A stretch of 64,000 nt of DNA, taken from NCBI GenBank assembly GCA_019925795.1, contig CM034311.1:34079472-34143471 (forward strand), in the 5' to 3' direction. Positions 48,497 through 60,321 of the stretch are shown here, in pieces. Position numbers and translations under genes: made by a program. Within the stretch, counting starts at the first letter, position 1, and each line of letters starts with the position of its first letter. This DNA is from Dendrobium chrysotoxum (lineage: Eukaryota > Streptophyta > Magnoliopsida > Asparagales > Orchidaceae). The notes under the pieces were generated by a model. The model was not told the DNA's origin. It saw only the letters and a list, made by a program, of their open reading frames with translations, and did no database searches.

Positions 48497-48902
48497 TATA
48501 TCAACAGGGGCGGAATCGACCTTAATTTTTAGGAGTGATAAACTTATAAGTAACTGATCGTCATATGCTTCGCATATATGTTGGAGGTTCCAGGGTTCAG
48601 CGCCCCCTGGCGAGGTCAAGGGGCAGCGCCCCTGCAGGGGTTTCCGGGGCCAGCGCCCCCGAAATAAAATTTTGATTGTATTTTGGCTCATTGTTTCCTA
48701 ACAATAACACCTCTATATAGTGTGTTTAATTATGCTGGGGGCAATTGCCTAAAGATCATAGTATTTTAAAATTTTTAGAAGGGGTAATTGCCTAAAATTC
48801 TTTAAAATAAGGCTTAAAATATATATAATAATTTTTTTTTTAATTTTTTTAGGGTTCCATTTGCCCCCCTCACTTATAAAGGATTCCGTCCCTGTATATC
48901 AA
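48497..48902. mobile_element. hAT-type MITE, 390 bp, TSD tatatcaa
   Basis: Ends are CAGGGGCGGAATC and, inverted, CAGGGACGGAATCC. The 8-mer tatatcaa flanks both sides (48497-48504, 48895-48902). Copy 1 of the duplication shows the unoccupied site at 41443-41451. The interior contains a GC-rich AGCGCCCC palindrome zone (48598-48660). Confidence 0.9.
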
Positions 48903-49135
48903 TAATACATAACATAATAACATAATATGGTAATATGCCGATAATTAATATGACAGAAAAAAGACCAATTGTTTTATTATATGCAACAAATAATGTGCTC
49001 AGAATAATATAACTGGTATGAACGTATGAAAACACTAGAAAAAGTTAATATAAAAAAATACATCTCAAGCAGTTCTCAAATATCTCTATTTTTTCGATGC
49101 AATTCATATCCAATAATTTATTATGAAAGTTCTTA

Positions 49136-50925
49136 TCACCCACATCCCTTCCGTAAAGTAGATGGCTGTAATGACCAATTACGTTCGACAGAAGCTATGA
49201 CATTTTGCTTGCAAGCAGATGTTTTTATTCCCATGTACACAACCTCGTTATGCCAAGTTTGCCGCATATGACAATATAATGGCTTTTTCCAATAAAGAAG
49301 ACTCCACCATATGTTTCTGCTTCTCCCATCCCACGAAGCATCTGAACTTCGTCTTTTCTGCTGATCTTTGTGTCTGAATGGAAGAGCGAAGAAAGTTTGC
49401 AGCGAATAGAAGGCTTGTGGTGGGCTTTCTATTTCTCTAGAGGAGATTAATTCTATGAAATATAGATTATTTTCGCTATCAGAATGAACCATGGGAACTA
49501 CAAAGACAGAAAAGTGAGAATCAAATAACTGATTTTCCATTACAACCCCACTTTTTTCACTTGGAAATTCATTCATGTCATGTCATGCATAATGTTTACA
49601 ATTTGATCGAATAAAATAATAGATGAAAGTAGTATTGGTCACTGAAAAATAAAATTGTTGTTGATGTCTTATCCTCAACATATATAGATTATATTGTAAG
49701 CTATCAGCTGATATAGGAAGAAAGACACAAATATCAAAAGGCAACTTTAATCTTCATTAAAAAGAAACAGATACCTCAATAAAAAGCTATGTGATCCCCC
49801 GTCAAATCTCTCTCCTAAGTTTTGAGAAAATTGTTTATATATGATTGTTGTTAGCTCTTGTCGCAAAGACCTCAGCTTAATCAACAACTGAATAAAAACT
49901 AAAATATTAGTAAAAATAACTTTTGTGAAGGGTGCCAATTAATTTAATTGATAAATATTTTGCGAGTCAAATTTATACTTTTGACACTTAATATTAAAGA
50001 TAGAGAAAGAATCAAGAATTTCATTGTAACAAAGATCTAAGAAATATAGAAGCCAACTTCTTCTATGACAAATTAGAAGTACAAACTATGATAATGAAAG
50101 AAACTCTCATTAGAAATATTTTGTTCGCAAGTTTTAGAGCACTACTCCTTGTAAGAATTTTTTTTTCCTTTGATATTATTTTAAGCTACCATGATAGCAA
50201 TTCTCATCCTATTATCACCTGAATGCGGCCTAGGAAAGGGAATCGAGAAACTGGATGGAGCTCTCCAAGCGCGGAGACCTCTCGTCGGCGCTCTTCCTCC
50301 AGCTGCAAAATGAAATCTTCCATTTCATGCCTTCCGATTAACTTTAATGCATTTCCAGTATAAGGCGCCAGCGAAGGAGCCCGCAACAGCGCCAGTGAAG
50401 GAAATAAGGCGGCTGTTCGCACATTCCCTATAATCTCCTCAAAAAACTTGGACTCTTTGCATGCATCCAATCGGGCGGAGGGCTCATCCACCGTTGTGTT
50501 TGGCGATGTGACCGCCATGCTGGTGTGAGGCATGGGGCATAGTTTTGCTTCCGCCTCGGACTCCATCCACATCTGCATCAACGATAGAAACTGCATGTCA
50601 ACGGGACGTAGGTTTCTACAGATGATGTGGGGAGTGAGTTTTTGATGTGGACGTGGTCAAGGCAGGAGGGCTGGCGGTGGCGCCATTCATCTGAGGGCAT
50701 TCGAGCGATGGAGGTGGCCATGGATCGGCACTGGCCAAAGGGTGGATTTCGAGGCAACAAGGAAGGCAGTGGAAGAGAAGGAGGTTTTGTATGGATTACA
50801 GAACAATGATCATGAAAAATTAAAACTTTGCTCTTTTGAAGATAAGAGAAAGATTGGTTTGAGAGATTTAAGGCTCGAAGCAAAGGAGGAATATATCGGT
50901 AAAATTTTGAGGAAATGCTTGCCAT
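49136..50925 (-). pseudogene. Gene C: decayed RING-less paralogue
   Basis: Aligns exon by exon to gene B: exon 1 50925-50219, exon 2 49887-49775, exon 3 region 49576-49136. A 1-bp deletion near 50590 shifts exon 1 out of frame between the VPLT and LMQMWMESEAEA blocks. The exon 3 acceptor of gene B (GGCAG before GGAACATGATATGAG) is replaced by a CATGACATGACATGAATG stretch, so normal splicing is lost. The exon 3 end runs into stops (near 49136), as in gene B. RING exons are absent. The exon 2 frame (LLIKLRSLRQELTTII) and both exon 2 splice sites remain intact. Confidence 0.8.
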
Positions 50926-51019
50926 TTTGATTAATTATATGAACAACAAAGTTATTTTCTTGATGTGAGTTGGTTTTCAAAGAAACAGCTTTTAATGGAA
51001 AATATATGATTTTTTGACG

Positions 51020-51078
51020 TTTTATAGAGGGTGGGGAGGGAGGGAGCCAGGAAGGAGGGAGGGAGGGGGAGAGAGCCA
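51020..51078 (-). promoter_or_regulatory. Gene C core promoter: TATAAAA and long C-rich tract
   Basis: Minus-strand TATAAAA at 51026-51020, again ~98 nt upstream of the ATG. The adjoining plus-strand G-tract (51030-51075) holds many GGG runs. Confidence 0.6.
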
Positions 51079-51713
51079 AGGAGGGAAGTGTGCGTTGGAG
51101 AGTAATGAGTGTGATGAGGCAATAGTTTCGGTTGGGAGGAAGAAGGGCTCTGCGTGTGATGTGCTACAATTGATTGCTGACCAAGCCGGGTTTATTAGAT
51201 CTAGTATTAAAATCATCCATTAAAACTGGAAACTAATTTGGAGCAGAAACCAATTCACTCAGACGATTAGGTCACGACCAAATTTTAAGGAGGAGCGTTT
51301 CATTAAATGAAATAAGCAAAAGGAGCATGCAACGAATGAAATCTAAGAAGGAGCTTTCTTAATTCAATGCTTAAGGGAGTATTATAATTTATATGAGTTA
51401 TTTTTAATTAAGGAAAATGAACTAAGCAAGTACCAAATTAATAATTAGATATTAAATTAAGTAGATTAAGAATCAAATTAGTTTGTAACAAATTTAAATT
51501 TAGTATATATTCTATTACAAATTTAATCTAATATTATCACAAATACTTTAAATTATAATATATTTCAAAATATGTATTAATGGTTAACGAATTAAAAGTT
51601 CAATTAAAGCTTAAATGACATATTAACTCGGTCAATGATTAATTAAGGCTTAAATGATATATTAAGCAGTTTACAATTAATATTAATCTTATTTAAGAAG
51701 TAAGATCTGCTAA

Positions 51714-52239
51714 TAGAATTAGAAAATGACGAATTATATCAATGATTTGGATGTAAGATCAGTTAAAATAGTTTATTCAAAATATATTCTAATCACTATA
51801 TAATTAACATGGGCCTTCAGTATTAATTACTCTACATACTAAAAATAATAATGACATATATTGCTGTTTTCATAATTCATAAAACCTAATAAATAAGCAT
51901 AAATTGTATTAATATTTAATATAATTCATTTTATAAAGATTAATTTATTATTAAATTATAACAATAACTAAATATTAACATCCTTCAATTTACCATTAAG
52001 TATAGCATCCTTCATTTAAACAATATGCAATAATAATTAGACTAAGGCTTTATTTGGGACAGAATTTCTTATTTATTTCTAAAATAGTTTTTTAATATGA
52101 TTTTTTTTTAATTGAAATTTTTTTTAATAGAAAACTACTTTATCAAGTAGTAAGAAAGCTGTCTCAAATAAAACTTTTGTGATAACTCTCTTATTACTTT
52201 TTCAAACAATAAGGTACTTGGTAGTTGGTCCCTGCTCCT
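51714..52239. other. AT-rich spacer with a small MITE candidate
   Basis: No gene. A 137-bp inverted-repeat unit is listed separately. Confidence 0.4.
52043..52180. mobile_element. Small MITE candidate
   Basis: Ends AAGGCTTTATTTGGGACAG and, inverted, AAAGTTTTATTTGAGACAG form ~19-bp terminal inverted repeats. A clear TSD could not be fixed. Confidence 0.5.
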
Positions 52240-54060
52240 CTTAATACCTTTATTCTAGGTTGTCATTGCCTATTCTGCACAAAAACTCATTCAAATGGAA
52301 CTGTCGCTCTCTATAAAGCACGATTGGCTGCATAAGTCCATAAACAAGAACCCATACTTGATTATATAGAAAACTCTAGCCCTGTAGCTAAAATGCCGAC
52401 CATCCGAGTCCTTCTCACAATTTCACTTCATTTTTAATGGCTCATTCATCATCTTGATGTTGCTAATGTGTTTCTCCCTGGCCAACTCAATGAAACCATC
52501 CACATGAAGCAACCTGAAGGTTTTAAAGACTCTCAACATCTAAATCATATGTCTACTTAAAAAAGTCATACATGATCTCAAACATCCTCCCCATCAATGG
52601 TTCTCCACATTTTCCACGCATCTACCATCTCTTGGGTTCATACCATGCAACTCAAATCCATCTATTCTTATCTACATCAATGGCCTTACGCATTTTATCT
52701 CCTCATCTATGTAGATGATATCCTCCTCACCAACAACAACTCCAATAAAATCTCTCACGTCATACTGAATCTTAGCAGTCACTTTACGATGAAACATCTT
52801 GGCCTTGCTCACAATTTTCTTGGCATCTGCATCTCTATTCTCCAACTCTTAACTCTCTACCATAGCAATCCTATACTATATACATTCCCCAACGAGCAAG
52901 CTTCCTCCACTGCAAATCCCTTGCCACTCCACACTTGCCCAAACCACCAAAACCCATCGCACTTGATACAACTCTAAACCCTCCTTAGATATATTGGCAG
53001 GGGTGTCAATATTTGACACGACACGAAAACCCGACAGGAACCCGACTCAAAAATTCCAGGTTAGGGTCAACCCGGACCCGAAACGGGTCGGGCTCGGGTT
53101 CAACAAATCGACCCATTTCAAAAATCGGGTCAGGTTCGAGTTGACCTAGAAACCCGAAATTGGCCTATTTTTTACATGAAAACCTGTTTTTGACTTGGAA
53201 ACCCGAGATTGACAGGTTTTTTACCCGAAAATTGGAGATTGACCTGTTTTTTGACTCGAAAACTAGGAATTTTTGGTCGGCCCCAGGTCATTCGGGTCTT
53301 GTCGGGTTGACCCGAATAGTGCTGGGTCAGTTTCGGATTTGACCCGAACCCGACCCGTGTCCCGAAATTGACACTCCTATATATTGCTAACTTGTTAGTT
53401 CTTTGTAATATCTCACGCTCACTAGACCGAACATATCATTCACCATAAATTACCTTTGCCAACACAAATATCTCACTCAAAGGAACCCAAAACTTTTGCA
53501 TTCCCATCTTACCTAGTTCCTTACTTCTCTAATCCTTCTCCAATGGTGATTATGCTACTGATCCAATCACTCACCAATCCACTACAAGTCACTGCACTTT
53601 TTTTGGCTCCACTCTCAACTCCTGGAGTGTAAAAAAACAACATATAGTAGCAAGATCAGCAAATAAAGTTGAATACAAGGCAATTCCAGCAGCTATAGAT
53701 AGCATTATATGGATTCGCCTTCTGCTTCATGACTTTTTGTATTTAAACTCTTTAACAACTGATTTGCAGTACTGTAACAACATCTTAGCCATAGCACTTG
53801 ACAACAATTATGTGTTCCATACCAAGGCCATATATATAAATTGATCACCATTTCATCTGTGATCATACACATTTCAAAGAAATTAGAGTTATCCCCATCT
53901 TTACACAAGATCAGCTCGCATATATACTTTCCAAATCGCTTCCTTCTCATTGATTTCAACAACTTCGACTCAAGCAAACAGTTCAACCGAAATCTTCAGC
54001 TTGTGAGGAGATAATAGCGACAACCAATATGTCCAACAACAAGGACTAGCCACACTAAAC
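52240..54060 (+). pseudogene. Copia RT and RNase H remnant
   Basis: Conceptual translation in shifting frames shows IENSSPVAKMPTIRVLLT, HHLDVANVFLPG, MKQPEGFKDS, then the catalytic LIYVDDILLTNNN (near 52700), FTMKHLGLAHNFLGI. After the MITE, the RNase H part: DPITHQSTTSHCTFFGS, SWSVKKQHIVARS and EYKAIPAAIDSIIWI. Stops and indels throughout. No LTR, gag or integrase was found nearby. Confidence 0.85.
52989..53386. mobile_element. hAT-type MITE with CCCGAACCCGAC content, TSD atatattg
   Basis: Inserted in the copia remnant. The ends read (GC)AGGGGTGTCAAT and, inverted, AGGAGTGTCAATTTCGGG. TSD atatattg at 52989-52996 and 53379-53386. The interior repeats GACCCGAACCCGACC-type words on both strands, typical of a widespread plant hAT MITE group. 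Confidence 0.85.
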
Positions 54061-54909
54061 TTCACCGCTATCACTCTTTCTAAATTTAGTTTTTTTTAAA
54101 AAAAGGTTTAGGGTTAAAACATATAAATGTTTTTTAAAAAATTCAGCCAAAAAAATCAATTTTACTCTCTAAATCCTAGTTATTGTACATTATCAGAATT
54201 AAAAATTCAATGAGCTTTGTTATTTCTTCTAATTTCAAATGATAACCAACTAATGGAAGTGGGAATTAATATGTTAAACACGCAAGTATTATTTTTGTTT
54301 CATTACTTATTATAAATACACATGAATTAATCAGTGATATATTAATACGCCTTCATTCCAAATTTATCTACTCATTTCTTCTATCAGGATTCATTAACAA
54401 CTGTCATAAGATTCCCTGCCTTCTTTGGGCCTGGATATTTAAGATGTATGAGTTTTTAATGGGGACGATGGCAAATAAGGATCTATTTGAGATAATTTTC
54501 TCACTATATTACTTTTTAAATTGCAACTATTGTTTTTTTTTTTTAAAACCGCAACCGCAACTATAATTTCATTTGAATATTACTTTCTCGTTATTTTTCA
54601 AAATTTTCTATAGTGAGAAGCTATTTTTATAACTAAAATTGCTAATATGTGATAACGTTATGAAAGCAACTTTGCTAACAAACTCCTGAAGTAATTAATA
54701 AAGAAGCTGTGCATATACAATATTGAATCTATTAACATATTTCTCATAAAAAAAAACTGAACTTGCTTTAAAAAAATAATAATAATAACAGACACAACTT
54801 AGTATAAACTTAATCATAAGGTTTAAATTTGGCATATCGGCCTCACCAATGAAACTCCTAAAAGCTAAAGATTAAAAAAAAAAAAAAAATCAATGAATAG
54901 TGAAAACTA
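54061..54909. other. AT-rich spacer
   Basis: Nothing was recognised here; it lies downstream of the TBL gene fragment and probably includes its 3' UTR. Confidence 0.4.
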
Positions 54910-57678
54910 TTAAGATTTCAAGTTTTCTAAAAGTGAAATGAGCAAATCAATCCACGAGTCTGGCAATCCAGGGAGGCACCAATGCATACAGTCCTCATGC
55001 TTCTTTCCTCCTGTGGTTGAAGGATGGGCATCTGCCCTGAACTCGCTCATATGAGTTATATTAAGAATGTGAAAGCTGGACCCTTTAAGTGCCTTCATCA
55101 GATGTTGATTCACCAAGCGAACTTCCACATTCGTTCCATTTTTCTCCAAACTAAAAAAATCTTCAACCTGATTAAAAAGATTGAGCATAAGCAACAAGCA
55201 TATGTTACAGTTAACTGTACTAGGGATCATAATGACGCAGTTAGTTGAAATAAATTGCGGATGCACGATAATAAACTCAATTAAGATCCATTATTTCTTC
55301 ATCTAGGGTTCTTGTGTTATCTAGCATACTTAGTTGAAGGGGGCAGCCAATCGAATCTAATCAAGGGTCCATATAAGAGCCATGAGTTATGTTGTCCAAA
55401 GAAATCTCATAAGACCTATAAGGCAAGCGGTCAATTTCAAGGCTTACCTTGGATAACAACGAAAATGCAGGATTGACCTTTCATCCCGTGAATATGGTTC
55501 ATAGACACATTTGAAGCATGGCCCTACAATTTGAAGGAAGCTTGCAACATCCATAATAGCATGATATTTATTAATGATTGTGTGTACACATTAGATATGA
55601 CACTAGCATTTAGCAAGACGTGGTCAGACTAAATTATATAAGTAATTAGGCTTGAAAATATAGAGATGAAAAGCATAGTTGAAGCGTGATTCGGCCTTGA
55701 GCTAATGTTCGAGACCTATCCTTGAACCTCAATGACAATGATCCCTCCAAATATGGTCTCTAATTGTACCCATCATTAAGCTATAAAAATCTTGGACGTC
55801 AATATTATAATTTAAGGGTTTTTCTTTGGTGGCCCTGCCTTGAGTGCAGACAATTAGTCGACAAGAGGGTGGACGACTTTGGAGAGGATCTGTTATAATT
55901 GTACATATAATAAAAAAATGAATGATTGACGTGTTGGGTTTTGAACTAGTGCTCAATCATAATTCTTAGACTTGGAGTATTGATGATGGCAACAACCCCT
56001 TCAATTAAGATGGTCTATGATTATAAACATTATCAAGAAAATGGTTTGGAGTACATTTTTCTTGGAATTTAAGGAAGGAATTTTTTTTATGAATATCCTC
56101 TCAAATTATGATTCTCTAATAACTAAATTCATCATTTGACTATGGATGTTTTCAAGGCTTAACTTGAAGTGGAGAGCGTTGCTAGCAAAATGTATTATAA
56201 GGAACCACCCTAATTATGGTATGTCATGAATATGAAATGATATTCAGGATGAGGAATGCCTTGATTTAATATCTTTGTAACCTGGCAACAATTTGATAAT
56301 TGATGAAATCCACTGATTATAATAATTGTATCAATCATCAAGGCAGCAGTGTTTGAGGATTGAAGAGTTAATTTTGATTATAAACACTTTTGAAACTCTG
56401 ACTATGTTATGCGATAACTACCCACCATTTGGGTTTAGAGACATCTTTGTCACTACAGATCAAACAAATTTGGTGGTAAGAGTTGCTCCAGAAGTGCTGC
56501 TCCTTCTAAGGTTTTTATGAAATTTTGAGTCATCACTATCGATCCAATGAGTTTAGTAGCAAGGCTTACTCCATCGAAGGGTTGCTACGACAGTGCTGCT
56601 CCTAGGATGTTTTTTTTTACGAAGCATCAGTTTTCACTATCAATTGATAATTTTGCTAGCAAGGGATGCCACAACGAAGGGTTGCTCCAATAACTTGCTC
56701 TTTGTGAGTGAAGCTAAGAGCCATCACCATCGATCTAGCAAATTTGATATCAAGGGTTGTTTTGGCCAAGGGCTACTATAGCAGTGCTGCTCTAGCTTTT
56801 TCTTCTAAACTTGATTTTTAGTCGTTGCCAATCATGCAGTGTAAGGGCAAAAGCAAATGAGCAAAATATAGGACGAAGGGTGCCCGAGTGGGAATCAAGG
56901 GTTGAACGAGAAAAAAAATTGTTTTCAAAAAATTAAAATAAGCTAATATCTTTTTTTTTATGTTTTACAAAACAAATCGGTTTGTCTTCTAAAATAACTA
57001 AACTAGACAAAGCTCCAAAGTAGAGCATTATAGTTTGAATTATGTTTCGACTTAGAGCATAGGTATTCATACTACCAATTAGCATTTTCTTTAATTTTCA
57101 CTAGAACCCAAAAAAGAAGCCAAGAGAGGTCCAAACTCTGAGGCCATGAGTCAAAAGTTACATAACAACTCGTGATCCATGATGAAGGTTGTTAGACTAG
57201 CTTGGCTACTTTACTCTTTGGCGCTACATTAATAATTTCACATATGGAAAATAATCTAAGTTTAGTTTAATGGGATACATTCAGAATGACTAATTAACTT
57301 ATCCAAATTACATCATAGTAAAGGAAAAAAATTGATTAAAAATTACAGTACTAATAAAATTTCTGTCGCATGATAATCTATTGCAGCCATGATAAAATGT
57401 AATCATGCATATTGATAACATCCCAAAAGAAATCATGAAAGACAATTGCTTTTGCAATTGAAGATAACTATGCAAATTGCAACCATTGGCACACTTAAAT
57501 CAAAATATATCAATGGCACAAGTAGAAAAACAGAAAAACTCACTTCTTCTATCCCAAGTGGTTGTACACGCCTACATGAACCACCTTGATTCCACTCACC
57601 TCCTTCAAAGTGTCTAGGAGATTGAGTAAGAAAAAACTTGATACCATCAGACTTCATCCTTTTTTCTATGTAAGATAT
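54910..57678 (-). pseudogene. TBL (TRICHOME BIREFRINGENCE-LIKE) gene, 3' two exons only
   Basis: Two predicted exons: 57678-57544 (45 codons) and 55167-54910 (85 codons plus stop), both phase 0, with an AG before each and GTGAGT after the first. The first encodes RTQSPRHFE-like SPRHFEGGEWNQGGSC; the second LNITHMSEFRADAHPS and the hallmark DCMHWCLPGLPDSW. These are the C-terminal blocks of the plant TBL/PMR5 polysaccharide O-acetyltransferases, Golgi enzymes; the D and H of DCxHW belong to the catalytic triad. The TBL N-terminal domain and the GDS motif exon were not found within 3 kb upstream, which holds a MITE and a LINE. Either the gene is broken or its first exons lie farther away. Confidence 0.75.
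56440..56815. repeat. Degenerate ~90-100-bp tandem repeat in TBL intron
   Basis: About four units, each with ATCACTATCGATC-like, TAGCAAGG and GAAGGGTTGCTCC..GTGCTGCTC blocks. Confidence 0.65.
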
Positions 57679-57909
57679 CTGCAGCATAAAATTTAAAAAA
57701 TAATAATAATAATAAAGGGACATTTGATTGATGTCTGTTTCACATTAGCGATGAATATACTCTTTGTTTGAAGAGTTGCACACGGAAAAATAGGCGAGAT
57801 ATAATGCAAAATTTGTATTAAATTATGCATGACTTAAAACTTAAATATTTAAGTCCAAAATAAAAAAATAATTGTTTAATCACAATCCATAAATTCCAAT
57901 GATAGATAT
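57679..57909. other. Upstream flank of the TBL fragment
   Basis: AT-rich. No further TBL exon was recognised. Confidence 0.4.
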
Positions 57910-58393
57910 ATGATGAGTAGGGCTGTCAAAATCAGGTCACGGGTCAGGTTCGGATCCCAACCCGGAATTTACCCGGCACTATTCGACCCGACCTGAACCC
58001 GACTCCTTTTTGCAAACGGGTGGGTTTTTCAAACCCGAACTCGACCCGCTTCGGGTATATTTTACTAAAAATTTTTTATTTAATTCGATTTATTTAAACC
58101 TAAATAGAATTAAGATAAGATTTACTTCAATCAATTTAAAATAAACCAAGCTTAATTTAGTTTGGGCAACATGGTCTATTATTTTTTGGAAATAACATTT
58201 ACTTATTTCATAACAATCTATTAAAACCCTCCTAAATCAATTAAAAACAGGTCAAACCGGGTTGATTTCGGATTTTCGGGTCAACCCGAACCCGACCCAA
58301 TTTTACAAACGGGTCAAAATCCCTAAACCCAAACCCGAAATTTTCGGGTCAGGTTTTCGGGTCTGGTCAAATATTGACACCCCTAATTATGAG
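57910..58393. mobile_element. hAT-type MITE with CCCGAACCCGAC content, 468 bp
   Basis: Ends TAGGGCTGTCAAAATC and, inverted, TAGGGGTGTCAATATT. Flanking 8-mers atgatgag and attatgag differ at one position. Same family type as the MITE at 52997-53378. Confidence 0.8.
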
Positions 58394-58961
58394 TTTAGGA
58401 CACAAGAAAAATACCCAATTAGAACGTATCACGGAAAAAAAAACTTCTGATATGAGGAAAAGTGATGTAGGATAAATATGCATGAAATATCATATCATAA
58501 TATTTTACTCAGGTTATAACTAAATTTTTATTGGTTTATGTTAGGTTTTACTTTCCTCTATTTTACTCATAATGTGTAATATGTTTATTTGTAAATTTGG
58601 GCAAGTTTGATTATGCACTCTTATTTGTAAGAACTATTATAAATAAAAAGGCCCATATTAAAAGTAATAATGAATTATCATCATTAGAATTTAAAATGAT
58701 GCCCTACACCCCCTCAAACAAATTGCAACACCACCCCTCTTTTGATCCATAATTTTTAGCTTGTAGAATTTAAATTAAATCTCATGTATAAAATCTGTCC
58801 AATTTTTAAAAAATGCCCCAAAAATATAAGTCTATTTTTAATTACTCTTGTATTTAAATACAAGCAAATTTTTAAATTCCCATTTCAAACCTAAAAAATG
58901 GAAATCGTAACTATAGAAATTCAAAATATTCTAAACCTAACGTAATCAACCCAACCCTAAC
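58394..58961. other. AT-rich spacer
   Basis: Nothing was recognised. Confidence 0.4.
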
Positions 58962-59001
58962 CACAACCCCACCCCCCCTCTCCCCCCTCCCCCCCCCCCC
59001 C
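58962..59001. repeat. C-rich tract
   Basis: Runs of 7, 6 and 13 C within 40 bp, next to the LINE 3' end. Confidence 0.9.
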
Positions 59002-59010
59002 ACTCGTACC

Positions 59011-60231
59011 AAAACTATTATACAACAACAACAACAATAACAAGCCTTTGTCCCACTACGTGGGGTCGGCAACATGAATCCTTTTTCTCCATTGTGTCCG
59101 GTTCAAAGTCAAATTCTCGTTTAAATCTAATAGAGAAAGATCATTTCTAATATTTTCTAACCAAGTCTTTTTAGGTCTACCTCTACCTTTCTTAACATAA
59201 GTCAAATCTAATACCTCTACTTTCCTAACTGGGTCATCGGAAGGCCGCCGTTTTATGTGACCAAACCATCTAAGGCGACTCTCTCTAATCTTATCCTCCA
59301 CTGGAGCTACTCCAACCTTTTCACGTATATGCTCATTTCGTATCCTGTCTCTAAGAGTAAATCCACTCATCCACCTAAGCATCCTCATCTCCGCAACACC
59401 TAACTTAGTATTATGCTTCTCTTTTAATGGCCAACATTCTGCACCATAAAGCATTGCAGGTCTCACCACCATCTTATAGAATTTTCCCTTAAGTTTAAGG
59501 GGGACTTTTCTATCACACAACAAGCCCGATGCATTCCTCCACTTCAACCATCCAACTTGAATTCTACTGATAACATCCCCATCTATTTCACCATCACTCT
59601 GAACAATAGATCCAAGATATCTAAAACGTGTACTCTTATTAATGACTTGATCGCCCAAAGTCACAATCCCCTCACTAGGTCTATTACTGCTAAAATTACA
59701 CTCCATATATTCAGTTTTAGATCTACTCAAGCGAAAACCTTTAGACTCTAAGGTTGATCTCCAGACTTCAAGTTTACCTTCAACTCCCTCTTTAGTCTTG
59801 TCAACAAGAAGAATATCATCAGCAAAAAGCATACACCAGGGTACATCCTCTTGTAAATGTCTAGTGAGAACATCCATGACTAACGCGAAAAGATATGGGC
59901 TTAAAGCTGATCCTTGATGTAATCCAACCGAAATAGGGAAATACTTGGTCAAACCACCTTGTGTTTGAACACAAGTAGTAGCTCCTTCATACATATCTTT
60001 AATGATTTGAATATAAGCATTATTAACTCCTTTCTTTTCAAGAACTCTCCATAGCACTTCTCTTGGAACTTTATCATATGCTTTCTCTAAATCAATAAAT
60101 ATCATATGTAGATCCTCCTTATTCTCCCTATATTTCTCCATCAAACCTCTCAATAAATGTATGGCTTCCATAGTAGACCTACCAGGCATGAATCCAAATT
60201 GATTTTGAGAAACATTAGTGTAAACTTTATA
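59011..60231 (-). mobile_element. RTE-type LINE, 5'-truncated, open frame
   Basis: The 3' end on the minus strand is CCCCACGTAGTGGGACAAAGG followed by a (TTG)n tail (plus strand 59023-59040). Possible TSD: aaaactattata at 59011-59022 and aaactttata at 60222-60231, an imperfect match. The homology to the other RTE copies stops just before 60222. Confidence 0.8.
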
Positions 60232-60321
60232 AAAAAAAAAAAAATTTTCCCCCAACTTATCTTGCCCTTTCACCTCTCCCTCATTCAATGCTGAACCCTG
60301 GCTTGTCCTCACCATAATCAA
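59056..60321 (-). CDS. RTE reverse transcriptase, C-terminal 421-codon frame
   Basis: No stop from residue 1 to the end. The RTE part starts near residue 36 (TNVSQNQFGF); the first ~35 residues are read from flanking non-LINE sequence. RT motifs: IDLEKAYDKVP (Asp 77), LHQGSALSPYLF, the catalytic FADD at 166-169, then KTEYM and RYLGS. The C-terminal domain has RMLRWMSGFT, RLRWFGHIKRR and GRPKKTW. The endonuclease and the start of the RT are missing, so the fragment cannot retrotranspose alone even though the frame is clean. Confidence 0.8.
   Translation of the reverse strand: MIMVRTSQGSALNEGEVKGQDKLGENFFFFYKVYTNVSQNQFGFMPGRSTMEAIHLLRGLMEKYRENKEDLHMIFIDLEKAYDKVPREVLWRVLEKKGVNNAYIQIIKDMYEGATTCVQTQGGLTKYFPISVGLHQGSALSPYLFALVMDVLTRHLQEDVPWCMLFADDILLVDKTKEGVEGKLEVWRSTLESKGFRLSRSKTEYMECNFSSNRPSEGIVTLGDQVINKSTRFRYLGSIVQSDGEIDGDVISRIQVGWLKWRNASGLLCDRKVPLKLKGKFYKMVVRPAMLYGAECWPLKEKHNTKLGVAEMRMLRWMSGFTLRDRIRNEHIREKVGVAPVEDKIRESRLRWFGHIKRRPSDDPVRKVEVLDLTYVKKGRGRPKKTWLENIRNDLSLLDLNENLTLNRTQWRKRIHVADPT

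Larger units (their letters stand above)
47531..51713. repeat. Segmental duplication, copy 2
   Basis: Second copy of 40391-44600. It contains an extra hAT-type MITE at 48505-48894 that copy 1 lacks. Confidence 0.85.

Noticed and set aside
59557..59751. Plus-strand frame MNSTDNIPIYFTITL..., also at 6069-6263 on the minus strand
   Set aside because: Antisense shadow of the RTE reverse transcriptase, which recurs wherever the LINE occurs.
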